From contig NZ_GL882693.1 of NCBI RefSeq assembly GCF_000195635.1, positions 1 to 55,388 of the forward strand: DNA of 55,388 nucleotides, given 5' to 3'. A program made the position numbers and the translations under genes. Under the pieces are notes generated by a model. It was not told the DNA's origin and did not search any database. It saw nothing but the letters and a program-made list of their open reading frames with translations. The stretch comes from Bacteroides fluxus YIT 12057 (GTDB taxonomy: Bacteria > Bacteroidota > Bacteroidia > Bacteroidales > Bacteroidaceae). Below are positions 35,277-44,477 of the stretch, in pieces (position 1 is the stretch's first letter; every line of letters starts with the position of its first letter).

Positions 35277-36242
35277 TTATTCGGTAATTGTCACATTGTC
35301 ACCGTTGAACACACCCAGTCCGAGTTTGTTCATGATGAACTTGATTGCCAGCTGTGATTTGACGGAGTTGCCTGCCGTATCCAAAGGAGGAGCGAAAGCT
35401 GAGACTCCCATTACACCGGGTAACACTGCCATAACACCGCCTCCTACACCGCTTTTGGCGGGAATTCCGGCCGTGTACATCCAGTCGCCTGAATGTTCGT
35501 AGAAACCTACGGTGGAAATCATTGAAGTGATTTTCGGTGCGAGGCCGGCCTCGAATACTGTCTGTTTGGTTACGGGGTTTACGCCGTTGTTGGCAACGGT
35601 TCCTGCTGCAATGGCCAGCTGTCGGGCGGTGATGCCCAGGGAGCATTGGCGGGTATAGAGGTCGAGAGCCATATCCGGATCGTCATAGATACGGTTATAG
35701 TTCTTCAACAACCAGGCAATGGAACGGTTATTGAAGTTGGTGGCTGTTTCCGATTTGTACAGTTCGTCAATAAGTTGCGGGGCAGAGCCGCAAAGTTCGG
35801 TGATGTTCTGCACGATGGCAGCCCATTTTTTGTCGGAGTTCCCCACCGGCTGTACCATGGAGCAGGCAGAAATGGCACCTGCGTTTACCAACGGGGTAGA
35901 AGGGTGGTCGTTTTCCAGCAGGATGGCGATGATTGAGTTGAACGGCAGGCCCGTGGCATCGGCTCCGATCATATCCAATACTTTCTGTGCACCGTATTGG
36001 CGCAGGATAAGAATGGCGGTGTGCACCTTTGATACAGACTCTATGCCAAAATGATAATCCGTGTCACCGATGTTGATGGTCTGTCCGTCCATCAGGCAAA
36101 TGCTGAGGCCGAACAGGTGGGAATCTATATTGGCAAGGTAGGGGATGTAGTCGGCATTCTTCCCTCCCGTATGGCCCTTGACTTCATTGTAGGCTTGCTG
36201 TGCAACTTCCTTGATCTGTGAAATTGATATTTTCTTTTCCAT
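35277..36242 (-). CDS. glsA: Glutaminase A
   Basis: Serine-dependent glutaminase of 321 aa (beta-lactamase-like fold): glutamine to glutamate plus ammonia. The catalytic SxxK is SVSK near residue 69; the family segments NAGAI near residue 119 and GVGGGVMAVLPG near residue 265 are present. Glutaminase releases ammonia to neutralise acid and supplies glutamate for GadB, which explains its place between gadB and the channel. An imperfect hairpin region of 127 nt separates it from gadB. Confidence 0.95.
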   Translation of the reverse strand: MEKKISISQIKEVAQQAYNEVKGHTGGKNADYIPYLANIDSHLFGLSICLMDGQTINIGDTDYHFGIESVSKVHTAILILRQYGAQKVLDMIGADATGLPFNSIIAILLENDHPSTPLVNAGAISACSMVQPVGNSDKKWAAIVQNITELCGSAPQLIDELYKSETATNFNNRSIAWLLKNYNRIYDDPDMALDLYTRQCSLGITARQLAIAAGTVANNGVNPVTKQTVFEAGLAPKITSMISTVGFYEHSGDWMYTAGIPAKSGVGGGVMAVLPGVMGVSAFAPPLDTAGNSVKSQLAIKFIMNKLGLGVFNGDNVTITE

Positions 36243-36271
36243 ACATTTGTAATATTTACGGTTGGACGATG

Positions 36272-36346
36272 GACGATTTACGATTGAGATTACTGTAGGC
36301 TGAATTTTGGTTCAGGACATGCTGTAACCGTACATCGTAAATCGTC
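36272..36346. repeat. 13-bp inverted repeat between gadB and glsA
   Basis: GACGATTTACGAT (36272-36284) is perfectly complementary to ATCGTAAATCGTC (36334-36346), with a 49-nt loop. A partial second copy (GACGAT) lies just left of the first arm and another (GTCGTC) right of the second. It may be an RNA-stability element between the genes of the GAD operon, or a dispersed intergenic repeat. Confidence 0.65.
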
Positions 36347-36369
36347 TGGTCGTCTAATCCTCTGTTGGT

Positions 36370-37815
36370 TTATTTAGCGGCTTTCTTGTGACGACGGCCG
36401 CCGTGGTTGAACAGTTTGGCTTCTACCGGTAGATTCTTTTCCTGTGCCATACGGGTAGGGGTCGGGTAATCCAGTTTCTCCAGTTCGGTAATGGCATTTT
36501 TGATGTCGCCCAACAGCATATCTGCCATATCGCGGCTGAAACCTTGGCGGACAACGACACGCATGACTATGTAGTCTTCCAACTTTTCGGGCAATGTATA
36601 GGCAGGTACCATCCAGCCGTGTTGAGACAGCTTATCCTGCAAGTCATACAGGGTCCATTTGGCGGTCTTTGCATATTCCGGTTTCAAGTACCAGATGAAC
36701 AACGGGTTCACAACTTCGTCGGAGTAGTTTACGAATGGAGCCATCTTGCCGATTTCATCATGAATGTATTTGGCAATCATCAGTGAATTGTATTGTACTT
36801 CCTTGTATCCTTGGAATCCTAAGCGGATGAATTGGTAATACTGTCCCAGAATCTGTGCGGCAGGGCGGGAGAAGTTCAGGCCGACCTGGGTAATGTTGGC
36901 GCCGAGGTAGTTGACGCTGAACGCCATTTCTTCGGGCAGATATTCCTTGCCTTTCCAGCAGACCCAACCCAGACCCGGATAAACCAGTCCGAATTTGTGG
37001 CCGCTGACACTGATGGAAAGTACCCACTTCAGGCGGAAGTCCCATTTGGTGTCGGGATAGAGGAAGGGAAGGATGAAACCGCCGCTGGCGGCATCTACGT
37101 GGATAGGAATGTCATAGCCGGTCTTGGCATTATATGCGTCGAGGGCTTTGTCGAGAGCTTCAACGTCATCGTTCAGTCCTGTCCATGTAACGCCCTGGAT
37201 GGGTACTACGCAAATGGTGTTTTCATCACACATCTTCAGTGCTTCTTCGGGGTCGAGCGTGGTCTTTTCCAAAGTCAAGGGTACTTCACGCATTTCAATC
37301 TGCCACAGTTGGGCAAATTTCTCCCATACCACCTGGAAACCGGTTGAGATGACAAAGTTCGGTTTGTCGAACGGTTTGCCCTGAGCCTGGCGTTTCTTGC
37401 GCCAGCGTAGCCAGGCTGCCACACCACCCAGCATACAGGCTTCTGAAGAACCGATGGCGAGCGCGCCGGTTTTCCAGGTATCCTTTTCGGGCGAATTCCA
37501 CAAATTGGCGACAATGTTGATACATTTGCCGTTCATTACGGCGATGCGAGGGTATTCGGTTTCATCAATGTAGTTGATGTTGATGGCTTCGTTCATCAGC
37601 TTGGTGGCATAGTCATCCATATAGGTGGTGACGAATGTGGCTAAGTTCAGGCGCGGCTGTGTCTGGGCAAAGGTCTCGTCTTTTACCATCTGGTAGGCGA
37701 CTTCCGGGGTAGTGGGCCCATCGGGTATTTTCTCTACCGGTGACGGTTGCAACATACGGTCTGAGCCGAACACGTCAGTTTTGGCATCTCCTTTTCTGAA
37801 ATTCAAATCTTCCAT
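36370..37815 (-). CDS. gadB: Glutamate decarboxylase
   Basis: PLP enzyme of 481 aa that converts glutamate to GABA and CO2, consuming a proton; with gadC it forms the glutamate-dependent acid resistance system. Residues visible: the SSEAC motif near 123-127, the PLP-aspartate in HVDAASGGF near 241, and the Schiff-base lysine K274 in SVSGHKFGL. The C-terminus (HGGRRHKKAAK) ends in a basic, histidine-containing tail as in pH-responsive GadB proteins. It is the first gene of the operon; its 5' region (37816-37976) has a small GGGG/CCCC hairpin but no clear promoter. Confidence 0.96.
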   Translation of the reverse strand: MEDLNFRKGDAKTDVFGSDRMLQPSPVEKIPDGPTTPEVAYQMVKDETFAQTQPRLNLATFVTTYMDDYATKLMNEAININYIDETEYPRIAVMNGKCINIVANLWNSPEKDTWKTGALAIGSSEACMLGGVAAWLRWRKKRQAQGKPFDKPNFVISTGFQVVWEKFAQLWQIEMREVPLTLEKTTLDPEEALKMCDENTICVVPIQGVTWTGLNDDVEALDKALDAYNAKTGYDIPIHVDAASGGFILPFLYPDTKWDFRLKWVLSISVSGHKFGLVYPGLGWVCWKGKEYLPEEMAFSVNYLGANITQVGLNFSRPAAQILGQYYQFIRLGFQGYKEVQYNSLMIAKYIHDEIGKMAPFVNYSDEVVNPLFIWYLKPEYAKTAKWTLYDLQDKLSQHGWMVPAYTLPEKLEDYIVMRVVVRQGFSRDMADMLLGDIKNAITELEKLDYPTPTRMAQEKNLPVEAKLFNHGGRRHKKAAK

Positions 37816-38015
37816 ATAAATAATGTTTTTAAAGGTTTAGGCGGCGGGGCTTTTCCCCGTCTGATTTTCCACAACAACGGCATTCATTGAGGAAAGTTCC
37901 GGGGTTTTACATTATTTGGCGTTTATTAAAGCGGAGGCTGGTAACATCTTAAAAAACGAACATTCTTAGGAGTGGTTTGTTGTTTCCACATTATTCATAT
38001 AAAATATTTATCTAT

Positions 38016-39236
38016 ATGCAAGTCAATACCGGAAGGGGAACGATTCCTCTTATCACGCTTATAGGCATCTGGTCTATTTCAGCATTGACCTCGTTGCCTG
38101 GTTTGGCTGTATCGCCTATCCTCGGACAACTTTCCGCCATTTTTCCGAAGGCTACGGAACTGGATATACAGATGCTTGCCTCCCTGCCTTCACTGCTGAT
38201 TATACCTTTTGTGTTGCTGGCGGGCAAGTTGGCCGAAAAACGGGACTTTATCCGTTTGCTGCGGGCCGGATTATGGATGTTTGCCGCCAGTGGAGTGCTT
38301 TATCTGTTTTCAAGCAAGATGTGGCAACTGATGGCGGTCAGTGCATTGTTGGGGATAGGTTCGGGGTTGATTATTCCACTTTCCACCGGTCTGATATCGC
38401 GTTACTTCACGGGAACCTACAGGGTGAAACAGTTCGGCTACAGTTCGGCAATTACCAATGTAACGCTGGTGGTAGCTACAGCGGTAACCGGATATTTGGC
38501 AGAGGTCAATTGGCACTTGCCGTTTGTTGTTTATCTGTTGCCTCTGATTTCCCTTCTGCTTTCTGCATACTTAAAAAATGACGATAGCCGGCCGGTTGAA
38601 ACGACGGTGCAGGCTGCTGCTGTTCCTGTAGAGCAGTCACCTGCCATTTCCGGAAAATACGGTATTCATCTTCCGCATCTTTTGCATCTGATGCTGTTCT
38701 ATGGTCTGGTTACTTATGTTGTTTTGGCGGTAACCTTCAATTTGCCGTTTTTGATGGAGGCACATCATTTTTCAAGTGGCAATTCCGGATTGATGATTTC
38801 CTTGTTTTTCCTTGCTGTCATGGCTCCTGGATTTGCATTGGACCGTATTGTGAAGGTTCTGGGTGAGAAAACCAAATTCTACAGTCTGTTGTCCATTGCC
38901 TTGGGACTGTTGCTGATTTGGATTGCACCTGTCGAGTGGCTGATTATACCGGGATGTCTGTCAGTCGGTTTGGGATATGGAGTGATCCAGCCTCTTGTTT
39001 ATGATAAGACGGCAGATACGGCCATGCCGGAGAAGACGACACTGGCACTGGCTTTTGTGATGGTGATGAATTATCTGGCTATCCTGTTGTCTCCCTTTAT
39101 TACGGATTCCTTCCAGCACTTGTTTCATTCCCATTCAAAGGAATTCCCCTTCATCTTTAATCTTTGCGTCACTTTGCTTGCCATGTATTGGGCGTATGCA
39201 AGGAGGAAAAGTTTCTTGTTTGATGATAGATTGTAG
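38016..39236 (+). CDS. MFS transporter
   Basis: Major facilitator superfamily protein of about 406 aa with 12 hydrophobic segments. The MFS signature loop LAGKLAEKRDFIRLLRAG lies between helices 2 and 3 (near residue 68). The two halves are joined by a polar loop at about 190-215 (ETTVQAAAVPVEQSP). The ATG at 38016 is preferred over a TTG at 37977. It is divergent from gadB and may be unrelated to it. The substrate is unknown; the family includes sugar and drug exporters. Confidence 0.85.
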   Translation: MQVNTGRGTIPLITLIGIWSISALTSLPGLAVSPILGQLSAIFPKATELDIQMLASLPSLLIIPFVLLAGKLAEKRDFIRLLRAGLWMFAASGVLYLFSSKMWQLMAVSALLGIGSGLIIPLSTGLISRYFTGTYRVKQFGYSSAITNVTLVVATAVTGYLAEVNWHLPFVVYLLPLISLLLSAYLKNDDSRPVETTVQAAAVPVEQSPAISGKYGIHLPHLLHLMLFYGLVTYVVLAVTFNLPFLMEAHHFSSGNSGLMISLFFLAVMAPGFALDRIVKVLGEKTKFYSLLSIALGLLLIWIAPVEWLIIPGCLSVGLGYGVIQPLVYDKTADTAMPEKTTLALAFVMVMNYLAILLSPFITDSFQHLFHSHSKEFPFIFNLCVTLLAMYWAYARRKSFLFDDRL

Positions 39237-39269
39237 AGGAACAGTTCATTCATGGATATTCATTTTCAG

Positions 39270-39313
39270 GCGCGGGCTATGCGGAGCGCATCCGGTGCTC
39301 CGTTAGTCCGCGC
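39270..39313. repeat. GC-rich hairpin between the MFS and ald genes
   Basis: Two nested stems: GCGCGG (39270-39275) with CCGCGC (39308-39313) and CGGAGC (39282-39287) with GCTCCG (39297-39302). It lies between the convergent MFS and alanine dehydrogenase genes. No T-run follows, so it is a weak terminator candidate or a dispersed palindrome. Confidence 0.5.
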
Positions 39314-39339
39314 CCGGGAGATTTATCCATATTGGCGGT

Positions 39340-40446
39340 TTACAGGCCGATGGGTTCGTATTTCAGTCCGAATACATCCGCTACGGCTTTGTAGGTTACT
39401 TTCCCTTCTACAATGTTCAGGCCAAGTGCCAGTGCCGGATCGTCTTTGCAGGCTTGCTTCCAGCCTTTGCATGCCAAGGCCACGGTATAGGGCAGTGTAG
39501 CGTTTGTCAATGCCATGGTGGAAGTGAACGGTACGGCACCGGGAATATTGGCTACTGCATAGTGTACGATACCGTCTATCACATAAGTAGGTTCACTGTG
39601 CGTGGTAGGATGAGACGTCTCAAAACAACCTCCCTGGTCAATGGCGACATCCACAAGGACGGTGCCGGGCTTCATCATTTTCAGCATCTCTCTGGTGATG
39701 AGATGAGGTGCTTTGTCACCGGGAATCAAGACGGAACCGATAACGAGATCTATATTGGGCAACTCCATCTTGATGTTGTGGGTTGAAGAGTAGAGCGTTT
39801 TTACATTCTTGGGCATCACTTCGCTGAGGTAGCGCAGTCTGGGAAGGTTGATATCTGTAATCAGAACCTCGGCACCCATTCCGGCAGCTATTTGTGCGGC
39901 ATTGGTGCCTACAATGCCGCCGCCCAGGATCAGTACACGTGCGGGACGTACCCCTGTCACACCACCCATCAATTTACCTTTTCCGCCTTGGGGCTTTTCA
40001 AGGAAACGGGCTCCTACCTGGGTGGCCATACGTCCGGCCACTTCACTCATCGGAGTTAACAGCGGCAATGAGCGGTCTTCTTTTTCTACCGTTTCGTAGG
40101 CGATGCAGACGGCGCCGCTTTCAATCATGGCTTCGGTCAGTAATTTATCGGCAGCGAAGTGGAAATAGGTGAACACCACTTGTCCCTTTTTTATCAGTTT
40201 GTACTCCGGTGCGATAGGTTCCTTTACCTTGACAATCATGTCAGCTACTGCATAAGTGTCTTCAATGGTTGGCAACATTTGTGCACCTACGGCGATGTAA
40301 TCGTCGTCAGAGAAACCGCTGTTTGCACCTGCAGAGGCTTGTACATACACCGTATGACCGCGTTTCACCAACTCGGCTACTCCGGCAGGGGTCATTCCTA
40401 CACGGTTCTCGTTGTTTTTGATTTCTTTAGGTACTCCGATAATCAT
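39340..40446 (-). CDS. ald: Alanine dehydrogenase
   Basis: NAD-dependent alanine dehydrogenase of 368 aa (L-alanine to pyruvate plus ammonia, reversible). The N-terminal signature IGVPKEIKNNENRVGMTPAGV, the substrate/catalytic segment VFTYFHFAAD (His near residue 96), the Rossmann loop LILGGGIVGTNAA near residue 172 and the SVLIPGDKAPHLIT segment are diagnostic. Length is typical. The 297 nt upstream hold a possible small minus-strand frame and a short inverted repeat (40482-40488 / 40509-40515). Confidence 0.96.
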   Translation of the reverse strand: MIIGVPKEIKNNENRVGMTPAGVAELVKRGHTVYVQASAGANSGFSDDDYIAVGAQMLPTIEDTYAVADMIVKVKEPIAPEYKLIKKGQVVFTYFHFAADKLLTEAMIESGAVCIAYETVEKEDRSLPLLTPMSEVAGRMATQVGARFLEKPQGGKGKLMGGVTGVRPARVLILGGGIVGTNAAQIAAGMGAEVLITDINLPRLRYLSEVMPKNVKTLYSSTHNIKMELPNIDLVIGSVLIPGDKAPHLITREMLKMMKPGTVLVDVAIDQGGCFETSHPTTHSEPTYVIDGIVHYAVANIPGAVPFTSTMALTNATLPYTVALACKGWKQACKDDPALALGLNIVEGKVTYKAVADVFGLKYEPIGL

Positions 40447-40523
40447 AACCTTAAGAATTTAGGGGGTTAAACATGTCGCAAGATACGAAAATGGAAGGTA
40501 GGGTGTTATCGTATCCTCCATGT

Positions 40524-40646
40524 TTAAAAACAGGAAATCAGTTGGTGTGCCGTATCCGGAATGAGTTTGTCTTTGAGTACGTCCATATCGGCTCTACCTT
40601 CTGCTTCTTCGGTAGTCCGGTTGCTTACAATGAAGGTGCTTGTCAT
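40524..40646 (-). CDS. Possible 40-aa small protein upstream of ald
   Basis: A short minus-strand frame from an ATG at 40646 to a TAA at 40524 reads MTSTFIVSNRTTEEAEGRAD and on to DTAHQLISCF. Its composition is protein-like, and codons before the ATG (NEAYPQIP) stay open for about 12 residues, so it may be a small leader ORF of ald or a gene remnant. No family is recognised, and a chance frame is possible. Confidence 0.25.
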   Translation of the reverse strand: MTSTFIVSNRTTEEAEGRADMDVLKDKLIPDTAHQLISCF

Positions 40647-40709
40647 GGGAATTTGTGGATATGCCTCATTGTTTATTTGCTTTTATGGGGCAAAGATATA
40701 GATTCTTTT

Positions 40710-40717
40710 TATCTTTG
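40710..40717 (+). promoter_or_regulatory. Perfect -7 box before the M23 peptidase gene
   Basis: TATCTTTG at 40710-40717 matches the Bacteroides -7 consensus and lies 26 nt before the ATG at 40744. No TTG is found at the expected distance for a -33 box, so this is a partial promoter match. Confidence 0.45.
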
Positions 40718-40743
40718 TCCGTGTTTTGAAATGACTTATTGTA

Positions 40744-42474
40744 ATGAAAATAATAACAAATCCCATTTTATATTCTTTTTTCTTCTTCTCGCTGCCGTCG
40801 GGAATGCAGGCGCAGGAAGTAGCCGACACATTGGATACCGTACATGCTGCGGAGGTTTCCTCCGTAACGGAGGATACACCTTTGCGGAATGCTTCCTTTA
40901 TTCCTCCTTTTGATTTCCCCATCACTTTCTCCGGAAATTTCGGTGAGATTCGTGCCAATCATTTTCATGGCGGGCTGGACTTCAAGACCGGGGGGACTGT
41001 AGGCAAGCAGGTACACGCATTGGCCGACGGCTACATTTCACGCATCCGTGTCACTCACGGTTCGGGATATGTACTCGATGTAGTCTATAATAATGGTTAT
41101 TCGACTATCAACCGCCATCTCAGTGCTTTTGTCGGCGAAATAGCCCGTAGAGTGAAAGACCTCCAATATGAAGAGGAGAGCTGGGAGGTGGAAATCACTC
41201 CCGAGCCGGGGGAATATCCGGTCAAGGCGGGACAGGTCATTGCACTGAGTGGTAATACAGGTTATTCTTTTGGTCCTCATTTGCACCTGGATATGATTGA
41301 AACCGAAACGGACGAGTATGTGGATCCGTTGCCCTTCTTCATGAAGGAAGTGAAGGATCATACGGCTCCGCGTGCCGAAGGTATCATGCTGTTTCCCCGT
41401 CCCGGCAAAGGGGTAGTGGATGGGAAGCAGGCACGCCGGGCTTTTCCTGTCAGGCCTGCCAAGACAATCACTGCCTGGGGAACGGTGGGCGCCGGTATCC
41501 GTGCCTATGATTATATGGACGGAGTGCATAACCGGTATGGAGTAAAGACCGTTGTTCTGGAAGTAGATGGTGAAGAAGTGTTCCGCAGCACGGTAGATCG
41601 TTTTGCATATAATGAAAACCGGTATATCAATTCGTGGACGCACGGACAATATATGAAGTCGTTCATTGAGCCGGGCAATCATTTGCGTATGTTGCATGCA
41701 TCCAATGGTAACCGCGGATGGGTAGATATTAAAGAGGAGCGTCCTTATCTGTTTGTCTATACCCTGAGTGACGCATTGGGTAATACTTCCAAGGTCCGCT
41801 TCACTGTGCAGGGCAAGAGAGCGGATATTCTTCCGGTGGAACATCGTGAAAAGTATGTGTTCAAGTGGGATAAAGTGAACTATCTGCAGGAACCGGGACT
41901 GGAGTTGGTTATTCCCCGTGGCATGTTGTATGATGACGCGTGGCTGAACTATGCCGTGCGTGCCGATAGCGGTGACATTGCCTTTACTTATCAGCTTCAT
42001 GATACGCGCATCCCCCTGCATGGAGCCTGTGACTTACGCATCGGTTTGCGCCGCCGTCCGGTGGAGGATATGACGAAATATTATGTGGCGGGTGTCACAG
42101 CCCGTGGTGGAAAATACAGTATCGGAGGCAAGTACGAAGACGGTTTTATGAAAGTGCGTATCCGCGATTTGGGTACGTATACGGTTGCTGTCGATACCGT
42201 TCCGCCGGTGATTTCCCCTGTAAACCAGACCCAATGGGGACGTACGGGACGTGTTGTGTTCAAGGCCAAGGACAAAGAGACGGGCATCAACAGTTACCGT
42301 GGTACGATTGACGGTAAATATGCTTTGTTTGGCAAGCCGAACTCCATCAGCGGAAATCTAGTTTGTGAACTTGATCCGGAACATGTGGAAAAGGGAGGAA
42401 AGCATCTGGTGGAAATGACCGTGACTGACGGATGCGGCAACCAGACAACGGAACAGTACGAGTTTGTGTGGTAA
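40744..42474 (+). CDS. M23 family metallopeptidase (LytM-like), exported
   Basis: A 576-aa secreted protein with a signal peptide (ITNPILYSFFFFSLPSGMQA, about residues 3-23). The zinc site of LytM-type endopeptidases is present: HGGLDF (His and Asp, near residue 77) and the HLHLD motif (near residue 180, GPHLHLDM). The domain lies N-terminal; a long all-beta C-terminal part follows, containing PPVISPVNQTQWGR near residue 490 and ending in VTDGCGNQTTEQYEFVW. It probably cuts peptidoglycan cross-links in growth or turnover. Confidence 0.9.
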   Translation: MKIITNPILYSFFFFSLPSGMQAQEVADTLDTVHAAEVSSVTEDTPLRNASFIPPFDFPITFSGNFGEIRANHFHGGLDFKTGGTVGKQVHALADGYISRIRVTHGSGYVLDVVYNNGYSTINRHLSAFVGEIARRVKDLQYEEESWEVEITPEPGEYPVKAGQVIALSGNTGYSFGPHLHLDMIETETDEYVDPLPFFMKEVKDHTAPRAEGIMLFPRPGKGVVDGKQARRAFPVRPAKTITAWGTVGAGIRAYDYMDGVHNRYGVKTVVLEVDGEEVFRSTVDRFAYNENRYINSWTHGQYMKSFIEPGNHLRMLHASNGNRGWVDIKEERPYLFVYTLSDALGNTSKVRFTVQGKRADILPVEHREKYVFKWDKVNYLQEPGLELVIPRGMLYDDAWLNYAVRADSGDIAFTYQLHDTRIPLHGACDLRIGLRRRPVEDMTKYYVAGVTARGGKYSIGGKYEDGFMKVRIRDLGTYTVAVDTVPPVISPVNQTQWGRTGRVVFKAKDKETGINSYRGTIDGKYALFGKPNSISGNLVCELDPEHVEKGGKHLVEMTVTDGCGNQTTEQYEFVW

Positions 42475-42483
42475 GACACCTCC

Positions 42484-42636
42484 TCTCTGCCCCCGGCTTC
42501 CCCGTTATCGGGGGAGAGCAATCCGGTGGGAGGGGAGGTTGGAAGTTACTTTTGCTGTATATAGTGTAATGAATAAGTGTAATATAAATATGTGTAACAG
42601 GCTATCATTCTCTTCTCCCCTCTCTTTCGGAGAGGG
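42484..42636. repeat. GC-rich palindromes between the M23 and C69 genes
   Basis: A near-perfect hairpin lies at 42484-42518 (CTCTGCCCCCG pairing with CGGGGGAGAG) and a second at 42618-42636 (CCCTCTC with GAGAGGG, loop TTTCG). Both sit in the 192-nt gap between the M23 and C69 genes. They look like dispersed REP-type palindromes of Bacteroides intergenic regions; the sequence between is AT-rich with no feature. Confidence 0.5.
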
Positions 42637-42666
42637 ACGGGGATGAGGCCTTAATTTATTAGAAGT

Positions 42667-44310
42667 ATGAAAAATAAAAGACTGACTCTTTCCGTCTTGT
42701 TTGTTGTGGCAGCCGTAGTGAATGCATTGGCTTGTACCAATCTTATAGTAGGCAAGAACGCCTCTGCCGACGGCTCTACCATTGTGTCCTATTCCGCCGA
42801 TTCTTACGGACTGTTCGGCGAGTTGTATCACTATCCGGCAGGCTTGCACAAAAAAGGAACGCTGATTGATATCCACGAGTGGGATACAGGAAAATATCTG
42901 GGACAAATTGAACAGGCACGTCAGACCTATAACGTAATCGGTAATATGAATGAGTTTCAGCTTACCATCGGTGAAACCACTTTCGGCGGGCGTCCCGAGC
43001 TGGTGGATACGACCGGAATCATTGACTATGGAAGTCTTATTTATGTGGGATTACAGCGCTCGCGTACAGCTCGTGAAGCCATTAAGGTGATGACTGAACT
43101 GGTACAGGAATACGGCTACTACAGCAGCGGCGAGTCATTTACGATTGCCGATCCTAATGAGATCTGGATCATGGAAATGATTGGCAAGGGACCCGGTGTA
43201 CGCGGTGCCGTATGGGTGGCTGTCCGTGTGCCCGATGACTGTATTTCCGCACATGCCAACCAAAGTCGTATTCATCAATTCAATATGAACGATAAGGAGA
43301 ACTGTATGTATTCTTCGGATGTTATCTCTTTTGCCCGCGAAAAGGGGTATTTTGAAGGAGTAAACAAGGACTTCAGTTTTGCCGATGCATATGCGCCCCT
43401 TGATTTTGGCGCACGCCGTTACTGTGAGGCCCGTGTATGGAGTTACTTTAATATGTTTACCGACCGTGGCAACGAATTTCTGCCTTATATATTGGGTGAC
43501 ACCGATACCCCGATGCCTTTGTTTGTGAAACCCAACCGTAAAATTTCCGTACAGGATGTGAAGAATGCCATGCGCGACCATTACGAAGGTACTCCGCTTG
43601 ACATCAGCAAGGATTTCGGTGCCGGCCCGTATCATACTCCGTACCGTCTTTCGCCTCTGTCCTTTAAAGTAGGTGACCAGGAATACTTTAACGAGCGTCC
43701 GATTTCTACCCAGCAGTCGGGTTTTGTATTTGTGGCACAGATGCGTTCCACATTGCCCGATGCTGTAGGCGGTGTGCTGTGGTTTGGTACGGACGATGCC
43801 AATATGGCTGTCTTTACTCCGGTATATTGTTGCACAGACAAAGTTCCCGTGTGCTACACCCGTGTCGATGGTGCCGATTATATCACCTTCTCATGGAATT
43901 CCGCTTTCTGGATATTCAATTGGGTTGCCAATATGGTTTATCCCCGTTATGATTTGATGATGGATGATGTACGTGCCACTCAGACAGAGCTGGAAACTAC
44001 TTTCAATGAGGCACAGGAAGGCATTGAGTCTGCTGCCGTAAAACTGCTGGAGAAAGATCCTGCCAAGGCAAAAGCCCTTCTTACCAACTATACCCATATG
44101 ACTGCCCAAAGTGCCTTTGACACTTGGAAGCGTCTCGGCGAATTCCTTATCGTAAAATATAATGACGGTGTGGTGAAACGTATGAAAGACGGTAAGTTCG
44201 AACGCAACTCCATCGGCCAGCCGGCAGGTGTTGTCCGTCCGGGTTATCCGAAGGAGTTTTTGGAGGAGTATGTCAAGCAGACAGGAGACAGATATAAAAT
44301 GCCTGAATAA
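42667..44310 (+). CDS. C69 family dipeptidase, exported
   Basis: N-terminal nucleophile hydrolase of 547 aa. The signal peptide is removed just before a cysteine in ALACTNLIVGKNASADGSTIV, which gives the N-terminal catalytic Cys of the PepD/C69 family. Conserved downstream segments include GLQRSRTAREAIKVMTELV near residue 128 and EIWIMEMIGKGPGVRGAVWVA near residue 163. The C-terminus holds a helical stretch. It probably degrades dipeptides in the periplasm. Confidence 0.92.
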   Translation: MKNKRLTLSVLFVVAAVVNALACTNLIVGKNASADGSTIVSYSADSYGLFGELYHYPAGLHKKGTLIDIHEWDTGKYLGQIEQARQTYNVIGNMNEFQLTIGETTFGGRPELVDTTGIIDYGSLIYVGLQRSRTAREAIKVMTELVQEYGYYSSGESFTIADPNEIWIMEMIGKGPGVRGAVWVAVRVPDDCISAHANQSRIHQFNMNDKENCMYSSDVISFAREKGYFEGVNKDFSFADAYAPLDFGARRYCEARVWSYFNMFTDRGNEFLPYILGDTDTPMPLFVKPNRKISVQDVKNAMRDHYEGTPLDISKDFGAGPYHTPYRLSPLSFKVGDQEYFNERPISTQQSGFVFVAQMRSTLPDAVGGVLWFGTDDANMAVFTPVYCCTDKVPVCYTRVDGADYITFSWNSAFWIFNWVANMVYPRYDLMMDDVRATQTELETTFNEAQEGIESAAVKLLEKDPAKAKALLTNYTHMTAQSAFDTWKRLGEFLIVKYNDGVVKRMKDGKFERNSIGQPAGVVRPGYPKEFLEEYVKQTGDRYKMPE

Positions 44311-44422
44311 AACATTGGTGCGGGTTACAGCGTTTGTTTATCTCTCTTGTAAAAACTGTGTAAATGTATGCAATCCGCACAATCTGTGTTGAAAAAAATT
44401 AGGATATTTGAACTTATTCTCC

Positions 44423-44430
44423 TACATTTG
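44423..44430 (+). promoter_or_regulatory. Perfect -7 box before the phosphohexomutase gene
   Basis: TACATTTG at 44423-44430 lies 47 nt before the ATG at 44478. No well-spaced -33 TTG is seen, so the match is partial. Confidence 0.45.
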
Positions 44431-44477
44431 TGACTCAACAAGTAGTTTATATTAACTTTAAAAACAATGATAGTCTT

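Noticed and set aside
35646..37384. Several plus-strand frames opposite glsA and gadB
   Set aside because: They are mirror frames of conserved minus-strand genes with codon-driven composition and no start context.
40473..40913. Plus-strand open frame of 146 aa overlapping the start of the M23 gene
   Set aside because: It overlaps the signal peptide region of the M23 gene, has a cysteine/tyrosine-rich composition and no promoter of its own; it looks like a chance frame.
41038..42021. Minus-strand open frame of 327 aa inside the M23 gene
   Set aside because: Histidine- and isoleucine-rich shadow of the M23 coding strand; the opposite strand has the zinc motifs and a signal peptide.
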